Positions 26,679 to 35,801 of a stretch of 64,000 nt of DNA are shown piece after piece; the first letter of the stretch is position 1; each line of letters opens with the position of its first letter. The position numbers and the translations under genes were made by a program. The DNA comes from Desulfurococcus sp. (GTDB lineage: Archaea; Thermoproteota; Thermoprotei_A; Sulfolobales; Desulfurococcaceae). The notes under the pieces are model-generated. The model had not been told where the DNA came from. It made no database searches and worked only from the letters and a program-made list of their open reading frames with translations. Location of the stretch: contig JAPNUX010000003.1 of assembly GCA_026626905.1 (NCBI GenBank), positions 248,001 to 312,000 of the forward strand, written 5' to 3'.

Positions 26679-27942
26679 ATATTTCTCTTAAAGCTTCTTT
26701 AATCTTATCGTAGAGGGACCGGTAGAATGATTCACCTTTCTCCTCGCGCTCCTCGTACATTAATCTAAGTATTTCATGCACTTTCTCGAAGGGTATTCTC
26801 AAGCCCTGTTTCTCCACGTACTCCTTGAGGATTTCAGCTTCAAGCTCGTCTACTGAGAGCTCCCCTGTAACCTCTATGGATGGATTAAAGCCCACTAGAA
26901 TGGATTTCACGCTCTCTTCTCCAGTTAGCTTTAAGTGAATAAGCTTGCTATGCTTGCGTTGAAGCTCCTGCACGATCCTGCTTAGCTCGCCACTACTCTC
27001 GATTCTTAATCCCTCTACATCAATGATGAAGCTATGGTAGTCCGTGTAGTCTCTTATAGTCTTCTCCAAGTGCTTTTTCAGCTCATCTAGATTACTTGTG
27101 TATACTTTCTCATGGATTACTCTCGGGGTATTCTGCAGTTCGAAGGCTTTAACTAGTGGTGTATCGCTACTGATATCCACGAGGAGTATTCTACGCTTCA
27201 CGCCTGCTTTCTCGAGTCTAGCTGAATCCCGGAGATCCATTGCATTCATGCCTATAGGTGCTCCAGGGTAGGCTATATTCGACTTGAATACTCGCTCAGA
27301 TGGAATAGGTAAGTGTATGTGGCCTAACGCTACATAACGTGTCTCAGGCGGGAGAACCCCTGTGAATTCATCTCTCAATACATCCATCCTCCCGTACATG
27401 TAGCTGTAGCTGCTTGGCTTAAAGCCAGCGAACTCGATGCTCACGTGGGCGAGAATAATTAAGCTGTTCTTTCTCGCTTCATCTAGACCCTTGAATACTA
27501 CCCTCTTCTCCTTAATGTATCTGGATTCAGCTTGATTCCTGAAGCCTGGGATACCGTAGAAGACCTGGTCTCCGATTCTCAGCGGGTAGAGTACCAGCCA
27601 GCCCTCCTTCTCCTCATACCTAGTGAGCTTTAACAGTCCTGATGCATCATAGAAGTCTAGTACCCCGTGCCTGCTCCTCGCGTTATCATGGTTCCCTTGT
27701 ACAGCGATTACACTAATACCACTATCACGCAGGCGTCTTAGACTCTCAGCCACCTTCGTCATGAGCGTGTAGTTATCAGGGTTATATGAATCAAAGAAGT
27801 CGCCGGCTACTAGTACGGGTGCTTTCTCCGAGATAGCTTTATCCGCGATCTCCTCCAGGATTTTCAAGTAGAATTCAGCGAGAGGACCTCTCTCGGAGAG
27901 GGTGCATCCAAGATGCAGGTCTCCTGTGTGAATATAGATCAT
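26650..27942 (-). CDS. mre11: Mre11 nuclease
   Basis: 430 residues from ATG 27942. The calcineurin-like phosphoesterase motifs are all present: TGDLHLG, VAGDFFDSY, VQGNHDNA, LAHVS and GHIHLP. Mre11 is the dimeric Mn nuclease of the Mre11-Rad50 complex. I chose ATG 27942 because GGAGTG lies about 6 bases upstream and a TTAAATA box at 27986-27993 (minus strand) would place the transcript start downstream of the in-frame TTG at 27978. The C-terminal third (340-430) carries a helix-rich Rad50-binding segment. First gene of the resection cluster. The gene order mre11-nurA-herA-rad50 separates Mre11 from Rad50. Confidence 0.96.
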   Translation of the reverse strand: MIYIHTGDLHLGCTLSERGPLAEFYLKILEEIADKAISEKAPVLVAGDFFDSYNPDNYTLMTKVAESLRRLRDSGISVIAVQGNHDNARSRHGVLDFYDASGLLKLTRYEEKEGWLVLYPLRIGDQVFYGIPGFRNQAESRYIKEKRVVFKGLDEARKNSLIILAHVSIEFAGFKPSSYSYMYGRMDVLRDEFTGVLPPETRYVALGHIHLPIPSERVFKSNIAYPGAPIGMNAMDLRDSARLEKAGVKRRILLVDISSDTPLVKAFELQNTPRVIHEKVYTSNLDELKKHLEKTIRDYTDYHSFIIDVEGLRIESSGELSRIVQELQRKHSKLIHLKLTGEESVKSILVGFNPSIEVTGELSVDELEAEILKEYVEKQGLRIPFEKVHEILRLMYEEREEKGESFYRSLYDKIKEALREIYGKAENVGK

Positions 27943-28012
27943 TGATGGCACTCCCAGTCTAGATGATAGTAGTGTCAAGCAGCTCTATTTAACCCTCATC
28001 ATACCAGGGGGG

Positions 28013-28513
28013 TTAAAGCATGAATATCTTCTTCAATGCCTCGATACCTAGATACGTGGCTGCTAAGACTATTAGTGAGGCCATCAGAACCCCGGCATCT
28101 ATCGCTATAATAGACTTCTTCTTATCTAGGCCGAGCACGTATGCTACAAGGCTACCTGTCCAAGCACCTGTCGCGGGAAGAGGGACTCCAACAAATACTG
28201 CTAGCGCTATATACGAGCCCTTTTTAACTCCAAGAGCCTTCTTCTCACCCCACTTCCTCATCCATGCATAGAGGCGTTTAATACCTGATGGAACCCACGG
28301 CTTCGCTATAACCAGGTCTATAAGAGAGAGAAGAGGGATTACTATGAGGGGGACGCTCATATTTGAGAGTACTGAGAGCACTATTCCCTGTAGAAGTAGC
28401 TGAGTATTGCCTCCAGCCTTCAAGAACAAGTATGGTATTGCACCACGGATCTCGCTGACCGGGGCGAAAGCTAGTATAACAGCCCAGAGAAGCGTGTTAA
28501 GCCCTGGATCCAT
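28013..28513 (-). CDS. Putative small multidrug export family protein (COG2426)
   Basis: 166 residues from ATG 28513 with AGGGTGG upstream (a GTG at 28525 would add four residues). Four or five membrane helices. The motif VSEIRGAIPYLF at the start and GVPLPATGAWTGSLVAYVLGL in the second half are the family markers of the 'small multidrug export' proteins (Sm_multidrug_ex). Transport function in this family is predicted rather than proven. It is placed directly after lysS on the same strand, within a few bases, and is presumably co-transcribed with it. Confidence 0.82.
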   Translation of the reverse strand: MDPGLNTLLWAVILAFAPVSEIRGAIPYLFLKAGGNTQLLLQGIVLSVLSNMSVPLIVIPLLSLIDLVIAKPWVPSGIKRLYAWMRKWGEKKALGVKKGSYIALAVFVGVPLPATGAWTGSLVAYVLGLDKKKSIIAIDAGVLMASLIVLAATYLGIEALKKIFML

Positions 28514-28526
28514 GGCTACAGCCACC

Positions 28527-30161
28527 CTAGAGGTGTTTAAATACCTCCAGGTATCTTAAAGCCTGCTCCCGGCCCATTAAAGCTAGAAGTGGAGCCGCCC
28601 GTGGCCCGCTCTCCCTGCCAACGTAGAGCATGTAGAAGTACTTGTAGAACTCGCTGATGACATCTCTCCTCATGCTACCTGTAATATTAATCATGGAGTT
28701 CTTGATTGATTCTTCGCTCCACTCCTCTAGGCTTGAGAGACTCTCGTAGAGAGCGTTGAAGAACTCTCTGTACTCGCCAGGCATCTTCTCAGCTATCCTG
28801 GCAGCATTCTCCACAGTGTTTAACGTGAAAGCATACGCCTCCCCACCGTATCTTAAAGCCCATGTGTGAGCCTTCGGCAGGATCTCTAGTATCCTCCGGG
28901 CACCGTACTCGCTGGGCTTCTCTGGGAGTAGCCTAATGCTCATCAACCTCTTTAACCCCTCACTACTCCACTTGTCTTCAGGGACTACCTGTGATAGAAT
29001 AGCTAGATGCGTGTAGGATACCTGTTCAGGTGGCTCTCTTGGAGGATACCCTTTAGGGTAGCTGAGCTCGTAGCTTCTCTTTAATAGTACTTCCTCTTCT
29101 TCATCAGCCTTCTCGAGGCCATAGTATATTCTCTCAGCCCTATAGTACTGGCTGTAGTACTGGGGTACCTCGTGTAGGCCCACAGCATACTTCTTCATAG
29201 GCGGAGTCTTCAACACTATGAACCTGTACACGTGTGGGTGGGCGACTTCAAGCCATTCTCTCGGCGTGAAACCAAGGAAGTCACTACTCCCCATGTCTGC
29301 TAGTGTTCCATCAGGCTTCTTCCATTCAACCCACTCGTACGCTAATCCCTCAGGGGGTTTAAACCCGTAGACGTTTACAGCTAAGTCGACACAGCTGTCT
29401 CTGCTGCCTCCAGGCATAGCGTGATCCTTTCCGTAGGGCTCGAAGTCTACTCCTAGAACCCACCAGATGCCAGTCCACTCGATCCTCCACATCAGTTTAC
29501 TGTTACCTATATCTGTAATCCCCCTGTATCCGCAGTGAGTGCACTCGTATTCTACTCTATCATCGCTGAGGATTCTCACCGTCCTAGTTGAATCTATCCT
29601 CCCGCATCTCTCACATATGGGTTCAATAGGGATCCAGTCCTCTGGGTAGGGTTTTCTACCTCTATACTTGTTGACTACTCTTCTAACCTCCTCGCGTTTC
29701 TCTAGAGTTAGCTTAATGAACTCTTTGAATGCACTCTTATACATATCGCTTGTGGTGACAACCTCTATGTTTCCATCTGTGAACTCGCCTATGAAGGGGC
29801 CGAAGTCACTCCAGTAGTGTTCAACCCAGTTAGCATGACACCCCTTGGGGTCTGGTACTCTTATAAGAGGGTTCCCAGCATACCTGCCAGCCTCAACCGG
29901 GTCACTAAACTGCTTCAACTGAGCCTCCTTACCCTTCCACGGATCCTGCGTGTATAGAGTGAGATACTGCTTAATCCTCAAACCTCTCTCGCTAAGTATC
30001 CTCCTCAAGGTTTCAGCGATAATTATCTCCCCCCTCAACCTGCCTACATGCTGTAGCCCTGAAACTGATAACCCACCATTGAAGACGTACACCTCTTTAC
30101 CTCTACTCTTCAAGGCCTCATACAGCTTATCTGCCAGCTCATCAATCCAATGCTTCACCAT
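28527..30161 (-). CDS. lysS: Class I lysyl-tRNA synthetase
   Basis: About 544 residues from ATG 30161 (GGTG lies 7 bases upstream; GTG 30176 is an alternative adding five residues). It charges tRNA-Lys using the class I fold found in most archaea. The HIGH-like segment is GLSVSGLQHVGRLRG, and two Cys pairs (CERCG and CTHCG) near 190-220 form a zinc ribbon. The KMSKS-type loop is ADMGSSDF, which is as degenerate as is usual for class I LysRS. The helical anticodon-binding C-terminus is complete. It lies divergently from the GT87 gene across the repeat-bearing gap. Confidence 0.95.
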   Translation of the reverse strand: MVKHWIDELADKLYEALKSRGKEVYVFNGGLSVSGLQHVGRLRGEIIIAETLRRILSERGLRIKQYLTLYTQDPWKGKEAQLKQFSDPVEAGRYAGNPLIRVPDPKGCHANWVEHYWSDFGPFIGEFTDGNIEVVTTSDMYKSAFKEFIKLTLEKREEVRRVVNKYRGRKPYPEDWIPIEPICERCGRIDSTRTVRILSDDRVEYECTHCGYRGITDIGNSKLMWRIEWTGIWWVLGVDFEPYGKDHAMPGGSRDSCVDLAVNVYGFKPPEGLAYEWVEWKKPDGTLADMGSSDFLGFTPREWLEVAHPHVYRFIVLKTPPMKKYAVGLHEVPQYYSQYYRAERIYYGLEKADEEEEVLLKRSYELSYPKGYPPREPPEQVSYTHLAILSQVVPEDKWSSEGLKRLMSIRLLPEKPSEYGARRILEILPKAHTWALRYGGEAYAFTLNTVENAARIAEKMPGEYREFFNALYESLSSLEEWSEESIKNSMINITGSMRRDVISEFYKYFYMLYVGRESGPRAAPLLALMGREQALRYLEVFKHL

Positions 30162-30207
30162 ACCACTACACCACACAACACCATTATACTAGCCACTAAT
30201 ACTATAA

Positions 30208-30272
30208 CTCTTAGCTTGCTTGCTTCAAGTCAAAAAATATTATCCAGCAAGCAATACTCTTAGTCTCGCTTG
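30208..30272. repeat. Two degenerate inverted-orientation copies of the repeat
   Basis: CTCTTAGCTTGCTTG at 30208-30222 and CTCTTAGTCTCGCTTG at 30257-30272 resemble the reverse complement of the 24-nt direct repeat further right (CTCTTAGTTTTGCTTG). The first needs a one-base gap and one substitution, and the second differs at two positions. Their starts are 49 bases apart. Confidence 0.5.
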
Positions 30273-30355
30273 ATAAAGATGAGTTTATAAGCTTTTCGGC
30301 TAGCATTCAACGGGAGGGTTTTCCGCTGGCTCATGGAATGCTAACAACACTCTCA

Positions 30356-30440
30356 GTTCAAAACAAGCAAAACTAAGAGAGATAACCATGCACATACCGT
30401 TTCCACTGCATATAGTGTTAAAAACAAGCAAAACTAAGAG
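30356..30440 (+). repeat. Pair of 24-nt direct repeats separated by 37 nt (CRISPR-like remnant or operator pair)
   Basis: 30356-30379 and 30417-30440 are identical at 23 of 24 bases (core ACAAGCAAAACTAAGAG). The period is 61. Repeat and spacer lengths are those of crenarchaeal CRISPR units, but only two good copies exist and no cas gene is in the window. A pair of regulator sites upstream of the GT87 gene explains them equally well. Confidence 0.55.
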
Positions 30441-30462
30441 TACTAGTGAGTGGTGCAAGCTA

Positions 30463-31755
30463 ATGGTGTATAAGGGAGCGAGGGGTGGTTCTTCGTGGAT
30501 GGTTATAGTGCTACTGGCTCTCTCTTTTACTACCTGGTTTATCTCGTTTCAGCTTCATAGTCCGAGCCCGCTGGAGCCTTTTACTAGAGTTGAGAGTGCT
30601 TTGGGCTGGGGGGTCCGGTACAGTGATATAGTCTATGGGGTTTTCTACAGTGTTTTTCAGAGTGGTGAGAGATGGTTTAACAGTACCGTGTTCTACGAGT
30701 TTACTAGTGGCTCACTGAAGTACCCGCTGCCCTACGTGCACTACCGCTTTGAGTATCCTCCTGTGGTGGGCGGGTTCTGGGCTCTCTCCACGAACATAGC
30801 TTTAGCTGCTACTAGTAGTATCGGTGAGGCTGGATACGTGCACTACGTTATAACATCAATTATCCTACTAGCGTTCACGATTACATCATCGCTATGCCTC
30901 CGCGACTTCTTGAAAGAGGCTGGAGGAGAGGGGTACGCGCTCCTATATCCACTTCTACCCTCAATGATATTCTACTTAGTCTACAACTGGGATATCATAG
31001 CAGCAGGCTTCGCCCTTCTAGGATTATACTATCTGAGGAGAAACAGGCTTTTCGCAGGCGGTGTACTCCTAGGTTTATCCTTCTCATCTAAGCTGCTGAC
31101 AGCAGGGTTAGCCTTCTACTACCTTGTTAAGCTGTATGCTTCTAGAGCCGGGGTTAGAAGGCTACTCGAGTATACTGCAGGGTTTACTGCAACTGGTCTT
31201 CTACCATTCATGCTGGTAGCTGCGGCTTCACCTGAAGGCCTAGCCTCCTTTATAGCCCACCACTCTGGATGGTACTGTGAGAACTGCATCTACATGGCTT
31301 TTACAAGTGATATACGCTCGCCACTACACAAGCTCCTCTACGTGGCTGCTGGAGGACTACTCTTCCTTACAGTAGGGTACATGCAGTTAAAGCATGGTGC
31401 TCCCAGCGTGAAGGCTGAAATAGAGTACTTCTACCTATACCTAACTATACCCATAGTCTTCAGCTATGTCTTCCCGCCTCAGTTCCTCGTGATGCTGACT
31501 CCAATGGCTCTAATAGTATCCTCGTACTACAAGCGTGTAGGAGCTGCCTACCTGCTGGCTGAAGTCCTTAACGCTGCATTGATCATAGTATTCTTTAAGG
31601 AGCTGGCCGCCGGCGGCAACCCCTGGATACTCCACTACAACTCTAGTGTTTCTCTCACGCAGACTATAGCTATGGCAAGAAATATTATCCTCCTAGTGGT
31701 AACCATCGACGTGCTAGTAATGTTGGCTGGTGAATCCCGTGGATGCTGCAAGTAG
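30463..31755 (+). CDS. Polytopic membrane glycosyltransferase, GT87/DUF2029-like
   Basis: About 430 residues from ATG 30463, chosen because GTGAGTGGTG ends 7 bases before it and because the upstream 75 bases are taken up by a repeat. Roughly ten membrane helices. An early external loop has EYPPVVGGF, and a following YNWDIIAAGFALLGLYYL resembles the polyprenyl-phosphate-mannose-dependent GT87 (DUF2029) mannosyltransferases. Such enzymes add sugars outside the membrane, using lipid donors like the one the DPM1-like gene at 16.4 kb would make. It is followed 6 bases later by an MFS transporter. The family call is from topology and loop motifs and remains tentative. Confidence 0.65.
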   Translation: MVYKGARGGSSWMVIVLLALSFTTWFISFQLHSPSPLEPFTRVESALGWGVRYSDIVYGVFYSVFQSGERWFNSTVFYEFTSGSLKYPLPYVHYRFEYPPVVGGFWALSTNIALAATSSIGEAGYVHYVITSIILLAFTITSSLCLRDFLKEAGGEGYALLYPLLPSMIFYLVYNWDIIAAGFALLGLYYLRRNRLFAGGVLLGLSFSSKLLTAGLAFYYLVKLYASRAGVRRLLEYTAGFTATGLLPFMLVAAASPEGLASFIAHHSGWYCENCIYMAFTSDIRSPLHKLLYVAAGGLLFLTVGYMQLKHGAPSVKAEIEYFYLYLTIPIVFSYVFPPQFLVMLTPMALIVSSYYKRVGAAYLLAEVLNAALIIVFFKELAAGGNPWILHYNSSVSLTQTIAMARNIILLVVTIDVLVMLAGESRGCCK

Positions 31756-31761
31756 ATACGC

Positions 31762-32973
31762 ATGGTCTCCAAGGTGCTCTCCATGAAGGCTCTAAGACTT
31801 AGCCTGCGGGATCAAGGCTCCACTGTGAGAACCACACTGGTTATTCTTGTATCTCTCGGACTGGTCTCGTTCTTCGCTGACATGGCTTACCAGGGCTCAG
31901 TCTCCATACGCGGCAGCTACCTGAGCTCTATTGGCGCGCCACTCATAGTCGCCGGCGTATTAAACATAGGCTGGCTTGTAAACTACTCCTCCAGGTTCCT
32001 CAGTGGATTGATAAGCGACTACTTCAGGAAGCCTGTTCTCTTCTGGATGCTGGTCTTCCTCGGCTACTTCTTTAATGCTGTAGCAATACTGCTATTAGCC
32101 TACGCGCGCAGCTGGGAGATAATAGTACTGTTAATAGTGTTTGAACGCTTCGGGAAGGGGTTAAGGACGCCTATGAGGGATGTCATAATCTCAGAGATTA
32201 GTGAGGGTATAGGGAAAGGACTAGGCTTCGGGATACACGGGGTCCTGGATCAAGCGGGCTCAGTGCTAGGCCCTCTCATTGCATCGTTAATTCTCGCATC
32301 GAGAAGCCAGAGCTACCCGGATGCATTCCTAATGCTAGCGATACCAGGTTTCATAGCAGTCATGCTGGTTGCCGTAGCATGGTTCATGTACCCGAAGCCC
32401 CGGGCTGTAACTGGTGGTAAGCATGGCACCGGCTTCAAGGGGTTGACGAGAGAGTACTACGTGTACATTCTAGGCTTAGCTGTATTCAGCCTCGGCTATG
32501 TTTCATGGGATATCATAGGCTACTACTCGAGGAACCTAGGGTTCCAACCAGACTACATAGCACTCCTCTACACTATAGCGATGCTTGTAGATGGATTACT
32601 ATCTATCCCCCTTGGGGCCCTATACGATAGAGTGGGATTGAGGACTGTGATACTAGTCCCCTTAGCAGCTACATCTGTAGGCTTCCTACTACCTATTCTA
32701 CCAGGTGTCTATGGAAGCCTGCTACTAGCAGTAGTATGGGGGCTTGCGACAAGCCTCTTCGAGACAACATCAAAGGCTGCTGTAGCAGACTTAGTTTCAG
32801 TTGAGAAAAGATCAATCGCGTACGGGTTCTACGGGCTTGTAAACGGGATCCTACTATTCATTGGTGGATTAGTACAGAGCATGCTGCTGGGTGTAAGCTT
32901 GAGTATCCTCATACTGTACATTACAGTAGTAGAGTTAGCCAGTCTCATAATACTGCTTAAAGCGGGAAGGTGA
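31762..32973 (+). CDS. Major facilitator superfamily transporter
   Basis: 403 residues with about twelve membrane helices. The N-terminal half has the loop 2-3 motif SGLISDYFRKP, a variant of the MFS G-x-x-x-D-R/K signature; the second half repeats it as GALYDRVGLRT. The segment ERFGKGLRTPMRDVIISE is characteristic of a prokaryotic MFS subgroup often annotated as permeases of unknown substrate. No binding-site residue reveals the substrate. The gene follows the GT87-like gene by 6 bases, so the two are likely expressed together and could handle a surface sugar or lipid precursor. Confidence 0.85.
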   Translation: MVSKVLSMKALRLSLRDQGSTVRTTLVILVSLGLVSFFADMAYQGSVSIRGSYLSSIGAPLIVAGVLNIGWLVNYSSRFLSGLISDYFRKPVLFWMLVFLGYFFNAVAILLLAYARSWEIIVLLIVFERFGKGLRTPMRDVIISEISEGIGKGLGFGIHGVLDQAGSVLGPLIASLILASRSQSYPDAFLMLAIPGFIAVMLVAVAWFMYPKPRAVTGGKHGTGFKGLTREYYVYILGLAVFSLGYVSWDIIGYYSRNLGFQPDYIALLYTIAMLVDGLLSIPLGALYDRVGLRTVILVPLAATSVGFLLPILPGVYGSLLLAVVWGLATSLFETTSKAAVADLVSVEKRSIAYGFYGLVNGILLFIGGLVQSMLLGVSLSILILYITVVELASLIILLKAGR

Positions 32974-32982
32974 AATTAATAG

Positions 32983-32991
32983 ACTTTTAAA
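32983..32991 (+). promoter_or_regulatory. Putative TATA box of leuS
   Basis: CTTTTAAAG about 60 bases upstream of the TTG start, with GTGGTG at 33031-33036 as the ribosome site. Confidence 0.4.
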
Positions 32992-33044
32992 GCACAGTAA
33001 TCTTTTCTCAGAAATATTGACTAGCTGCAAGTGGTGTACTGCTT

Positions 33045-35801
33045 TTGAGTACGCAGGAATTCCTTGAATGGCTGAGGAGTGTTGAAGCTAAGTGGCAGGC
33101 TAGATGGAGGAGGGATAGAGTCTTCGAAGCTAACCCTGATCCAGCTAAACCTAAATACTTCATTACAGTGCCGTACCCCTACACTAATGCGCCGCTACAT
33201 ATAGGGCATGGGAGAACCTACACGATAGGTGATATAGTAGCCAGGTATAAGAGGCTGAAGGGGTTTAATGTTCTGTACCCGATGGCCTTCCATATAACTG
33301 GGACACCAATAGTAGCTGTCTCAGAGATGATTGCCCGCGGCGAGAAGCCAGTTATAGAGATGTACAAATCGTATATTAGATACTATGTAAGCGATGAATC
33401 AAGAGTCGAGGAGATAGTTAAATCCTTTACTAACCCGCTCAACCTAGCAGAGTTCTTCGCTGATAAAGTTAGCTTGGACTTTGATGCACTAGGATACAGT
33501 ATCGACTGGAGGAGGAGATTCCACACTGGTGAACCAGCATACAATGCTTTCATCACATGGCAGTACAGGAAGCTCATGGAGAAGGGAATGATTGCTAGAG
33601 GCGACCACGTAGTCACCTACTGCCTGCTGCACAAGCAGCCGGAGGGAGAGGATGATATACAGGATGCAGACGTGAACCCAGTGGAGATACTAGAGTATAC
33701 AGCCCTTAAATTCCATGAGGAGGAGGCAGGTAGATACCTTGTAGCTGCAACTCTAAGACCAGAGACCATATACGGTGCTACGAATCTATGGGTTAACCCT
33801 AATGCTAGATACCTTGAATTAGAGTGGAGAGGAGAGAGGATAGTAGTCTCGGAGAAAGCCTATGTAAAGCTTGCACACCAGTATCCAGAGGATGAGATAA
33901 GAGTACTAGGGGAGATACAGGGGAGAGAGCTTGTTGGGAGAACAGTTACTTCTCCAATCGGTGTTAAACTACTCGTGCTACCAGCCCGGTTCGTAGACCC
34001 TGATAATGCAACCGGCATCGTATACAGCGAGCCCAGCGACGCCCCCTACGACTACATTGCATTAGAGGAGCTGAGAAGGAGTAAGGAGACTCTAAGAGAG
34101 TACGGGGTTGAGCCAAGTGTACTTGACTCCATAAAGCCAGTGAAGATCATCAATGTACCCGGCGTAGAAGGCCATCACGCAGCCCTCCTAGTTGAGAAAG
34201 CTGGTATAACAAGCCAGATGGATCCACGGTTAGAAGAGGTGACGGCAAGCATATACAAAGAACAGTACTATAATGGCGTCATGATAGTCGACGACCCCCT
34301 TGTAAAAGGGCTCCCAGTTAGAGAAGCTAGGAGTAAAATCAGGGAGAAACTAATTAGTGAAGGAAAAGCATTCACCTTCTACGAGTTGAATAGAAAAGCG
34401 AAGTGCAGGGCTGGAGGCGAGATAATAGTAGCTAAGATTAAAGGACAGTGGTTCCTAAACTATGGTTTAAAGGATGTTAAGGAGAAAACCAGGAGGTTCA
34501 TTGAGGAGAAGCTCACTATAATACCCGAGAAGTACAAGAAGGCTTTCCTTGATACATTAGAGTGGCTGGATAAAAGACCCTGTGCTAGAAAGAGGGGTAT
34601 AGGGACACCACTACCCTGGGAGCCCGAGTGGATTATTGAGAGTCTAAGCGACTCTACAATATACATGGCATTCTACACTATAATCCACAAGATCCGCGAG
34701 TACAATATCAAGCCTGAACAACTCTCCCCCGAGGTATTCGACTACATCTTCCTGGGTATAGGGGATCCAGCTGAGATCTCAGGGAAGACAGGTATACCCT
34801 TGAAGGCCCTGGAGGAGATGCGCAATGAATTCAGTTACTGGTACCCAGTCGACCAGAGGCATACATCCATACCACACATAAGCAATCATCTCTCATTCTA
34901 CATTATACACCATGTAGTCCTCTTCCCGCCGGATCTCTGGCCTAGAATGATAACGCTCAATGAAGCTGTTATACGTGAAGGAGCGAAGATGTCTAAGAGT
35001 AAGGGGAACGTTATACCATTAAGAGATATTGCGAGACTATACTCAGCAGACCTCTTCCGCCTCTACATATCGTGGGCTGCAGAACTTGATAGTATTCTAG
35101 ACTGGAGGGAGAGAGAAGTTGCTACAGTAGTCGACTCACTAAGAAGGTTTACTGAGCTAGCTAGAAGTGCTGCTACAGCTGAATGCAGTAGCATGCCAGT
35201 AGACGATCCAGCGTCAAGATGGTTTATTGATAAGTTCAACCAGCTGGTTGCTAATGCCACCGAGAGCTTAGAGCGCATGGAGATCAGGAAGTACGTGCAG
35301 GAAGCGTTCTTCAATGCTTTAACAATAGTGGAGAAGTACCGTGACCTAGCCGGCGACCACTATCTCTGCGGAGTAAAAAGTATTCTGAAAGACTGGATCA
35401 CAATTCTCAACCCGGTGATACCTCACGTAACAGAGGAGATCCATGAGATTATGGGTGGTAGCAGGTATCTCTCGCTCAGCTCGTGGCCGCAGCTTAAGCA
35501 GCCAGTTAACATCGAGCTGGATGTAGCTATGGATCACGCTATAGCGCTACTAGAGGATATAAGAGAAGTAGTAAGACTACTCAAGAAGACACCGTCAAAA
35601 ATATACGTTATTGTAGCACCAGCGTGGAAGCGGGAGGTAGCCATTAAAGCTATGGATGGGGTTCCGCTCAAAGAGGTCGTAGACTACGCTAGGAATACTT
35701 ACGGGTTGAAAGGTAGAGAGATTGAGATCGTCGAAGCATACAACCACTTCAAGAAGCAGCCGATAAACGATGTTAGAGTTAAGCAGCCAAGTGGAGTATA
35801 A
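33045..35801 (+). CDS. leuS: Leucyl-tRNA synthetase, main open frame (C-terminus continues in another frame)
   Basis: 918 residues in this frame. Archaeal/eukaryotic-type LeuRS: HIGH at 52-55 in PLHIGHGRT, CP1 editing domain with TLRPETIYGATN, KMSKS at 648-652, then the helical anticodon-binding region. The TTG start has GTGGTG 9 bases upstream. The frame closes with a TAA just after NDVRVKQPSG. A neighbouring frame (35791-35943) then carries a 50-residue continuation ending LPLKPSIYVI, which is how archaeal LeuRS proteins end. That tail touches the long variable arm of tRNA-Leu. The gene is therefore split by a +1 shift, by a real mutation, by programmed shifting, or by an error in the sequence. 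Confidence 0.95.
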   Translation: MSTQEFLEWLRSVEAKWQARWRRDRVFEANPDPAKPKYFITVPYPYTNAPLHIGHGRTYTIGDIVARYKRLKGFNVLYPMAFHITGTPIVAVSEMIARGEKPVIEMYKSYIRYYVSDESRVEEIVKSFTNPLNLAEFFADKVSLDFDALGYSIDWRRRFHTGEPAYNAFITWQYRKLMEKGMIARGDHVVTYCLLHKQPEGEDDIQDADVNPVEILEYTALKFHEEEAGRYLVAATLRPETIYGATNLWVNPNARYLELEWRGERIVVSEKAYVKLAHQYPEDEIRVLGEIQGRELVGRTVTSPIGVKLLVLPARFVDPDNATGIVYSEPSDAPYDYIALEELRRSKETLREYGVEPSVLDSIKPVKIINVPGVEGHHAALLVEKAGITSQMDPRLEEVTASIYKEQYYNGVMIVDDPLVKGLPVREARSKIREKLISEGKAFTFYELNRKAKCRAGGEIIVAKIKGQWFLNYGLKDVKEKTRRFIEEKLTIIPEKYKKAFLDTLEWLDKRPCARKRGIGTPLPWEPEWIIESLSDSTIYMAFYTIIHKIREYNIKPEQLSPEVFDYIFLGIGDPAEISGKTGIPLKALEEMRNEFSYWYPVDQRHTSIPHISNHLSFYIIHHVVLFPPDLWPRMITLNEAVIREGAKMSKSKGNVIPLRDIARLYSADLFRLYISWAAELDSILDWREREVATVVDSLRRFTELARSAATAECSSMPVDDPASRWFIDKFNQLVANATESLERMEIRKYVQEAFFNALTIVEKYRDLAGDHYLCGVKSILKDWITILNPVIPHVTEEIHEIMGGSRYLSLSSWPQLKQPVNIELDVAMDHAIALLEDIREVVRLLKKTPSKIYVIVAPAWKREVAIKAMDGVPLKEVVDYARNTYGLKGREIEIVEAYNHFKKQPINDVRVKQPSGV

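Larger units (their letters stand above)
30177..30462. other. 286-bp intergenic region rich in short repeats
   Basis: Between the divergent lysS and GT87 genes. It holds four copies of one motif (two CTCTTAG..TTGCTTG-like and two in the opposite orientation), an 8-bp perfect inverted repeat (30301-30308 with 30336-30343), and a near-symmetrical TTTATAAGC element at 30284-30292. An upstream in-frame ATG at 30388 would make the repeats coding. I reject it because a good ribosome site precedes ATG 30463. The function is unknown. Confidence 0.6.

Noticed and set aside
27943-27978. N-terminal extension of Mre11 from TTG 27978
   Set aside because: The promoter position and the ribosome site both favour ATG 27942, where the phosphoesterase fold begins.
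30356-30440. Firm call of a CRISPR array
   Set aside because: Only two good repeats with one spacer and no cas genes in the window. Kept as a repeat with an open interpretation.
30388-30462. N-terminal extension of the GT87-like gene from ATG 30388
   Set aside because: It would translate the 24-nt repeat, has no ribosome site, and a good site precedes ATG 30463.
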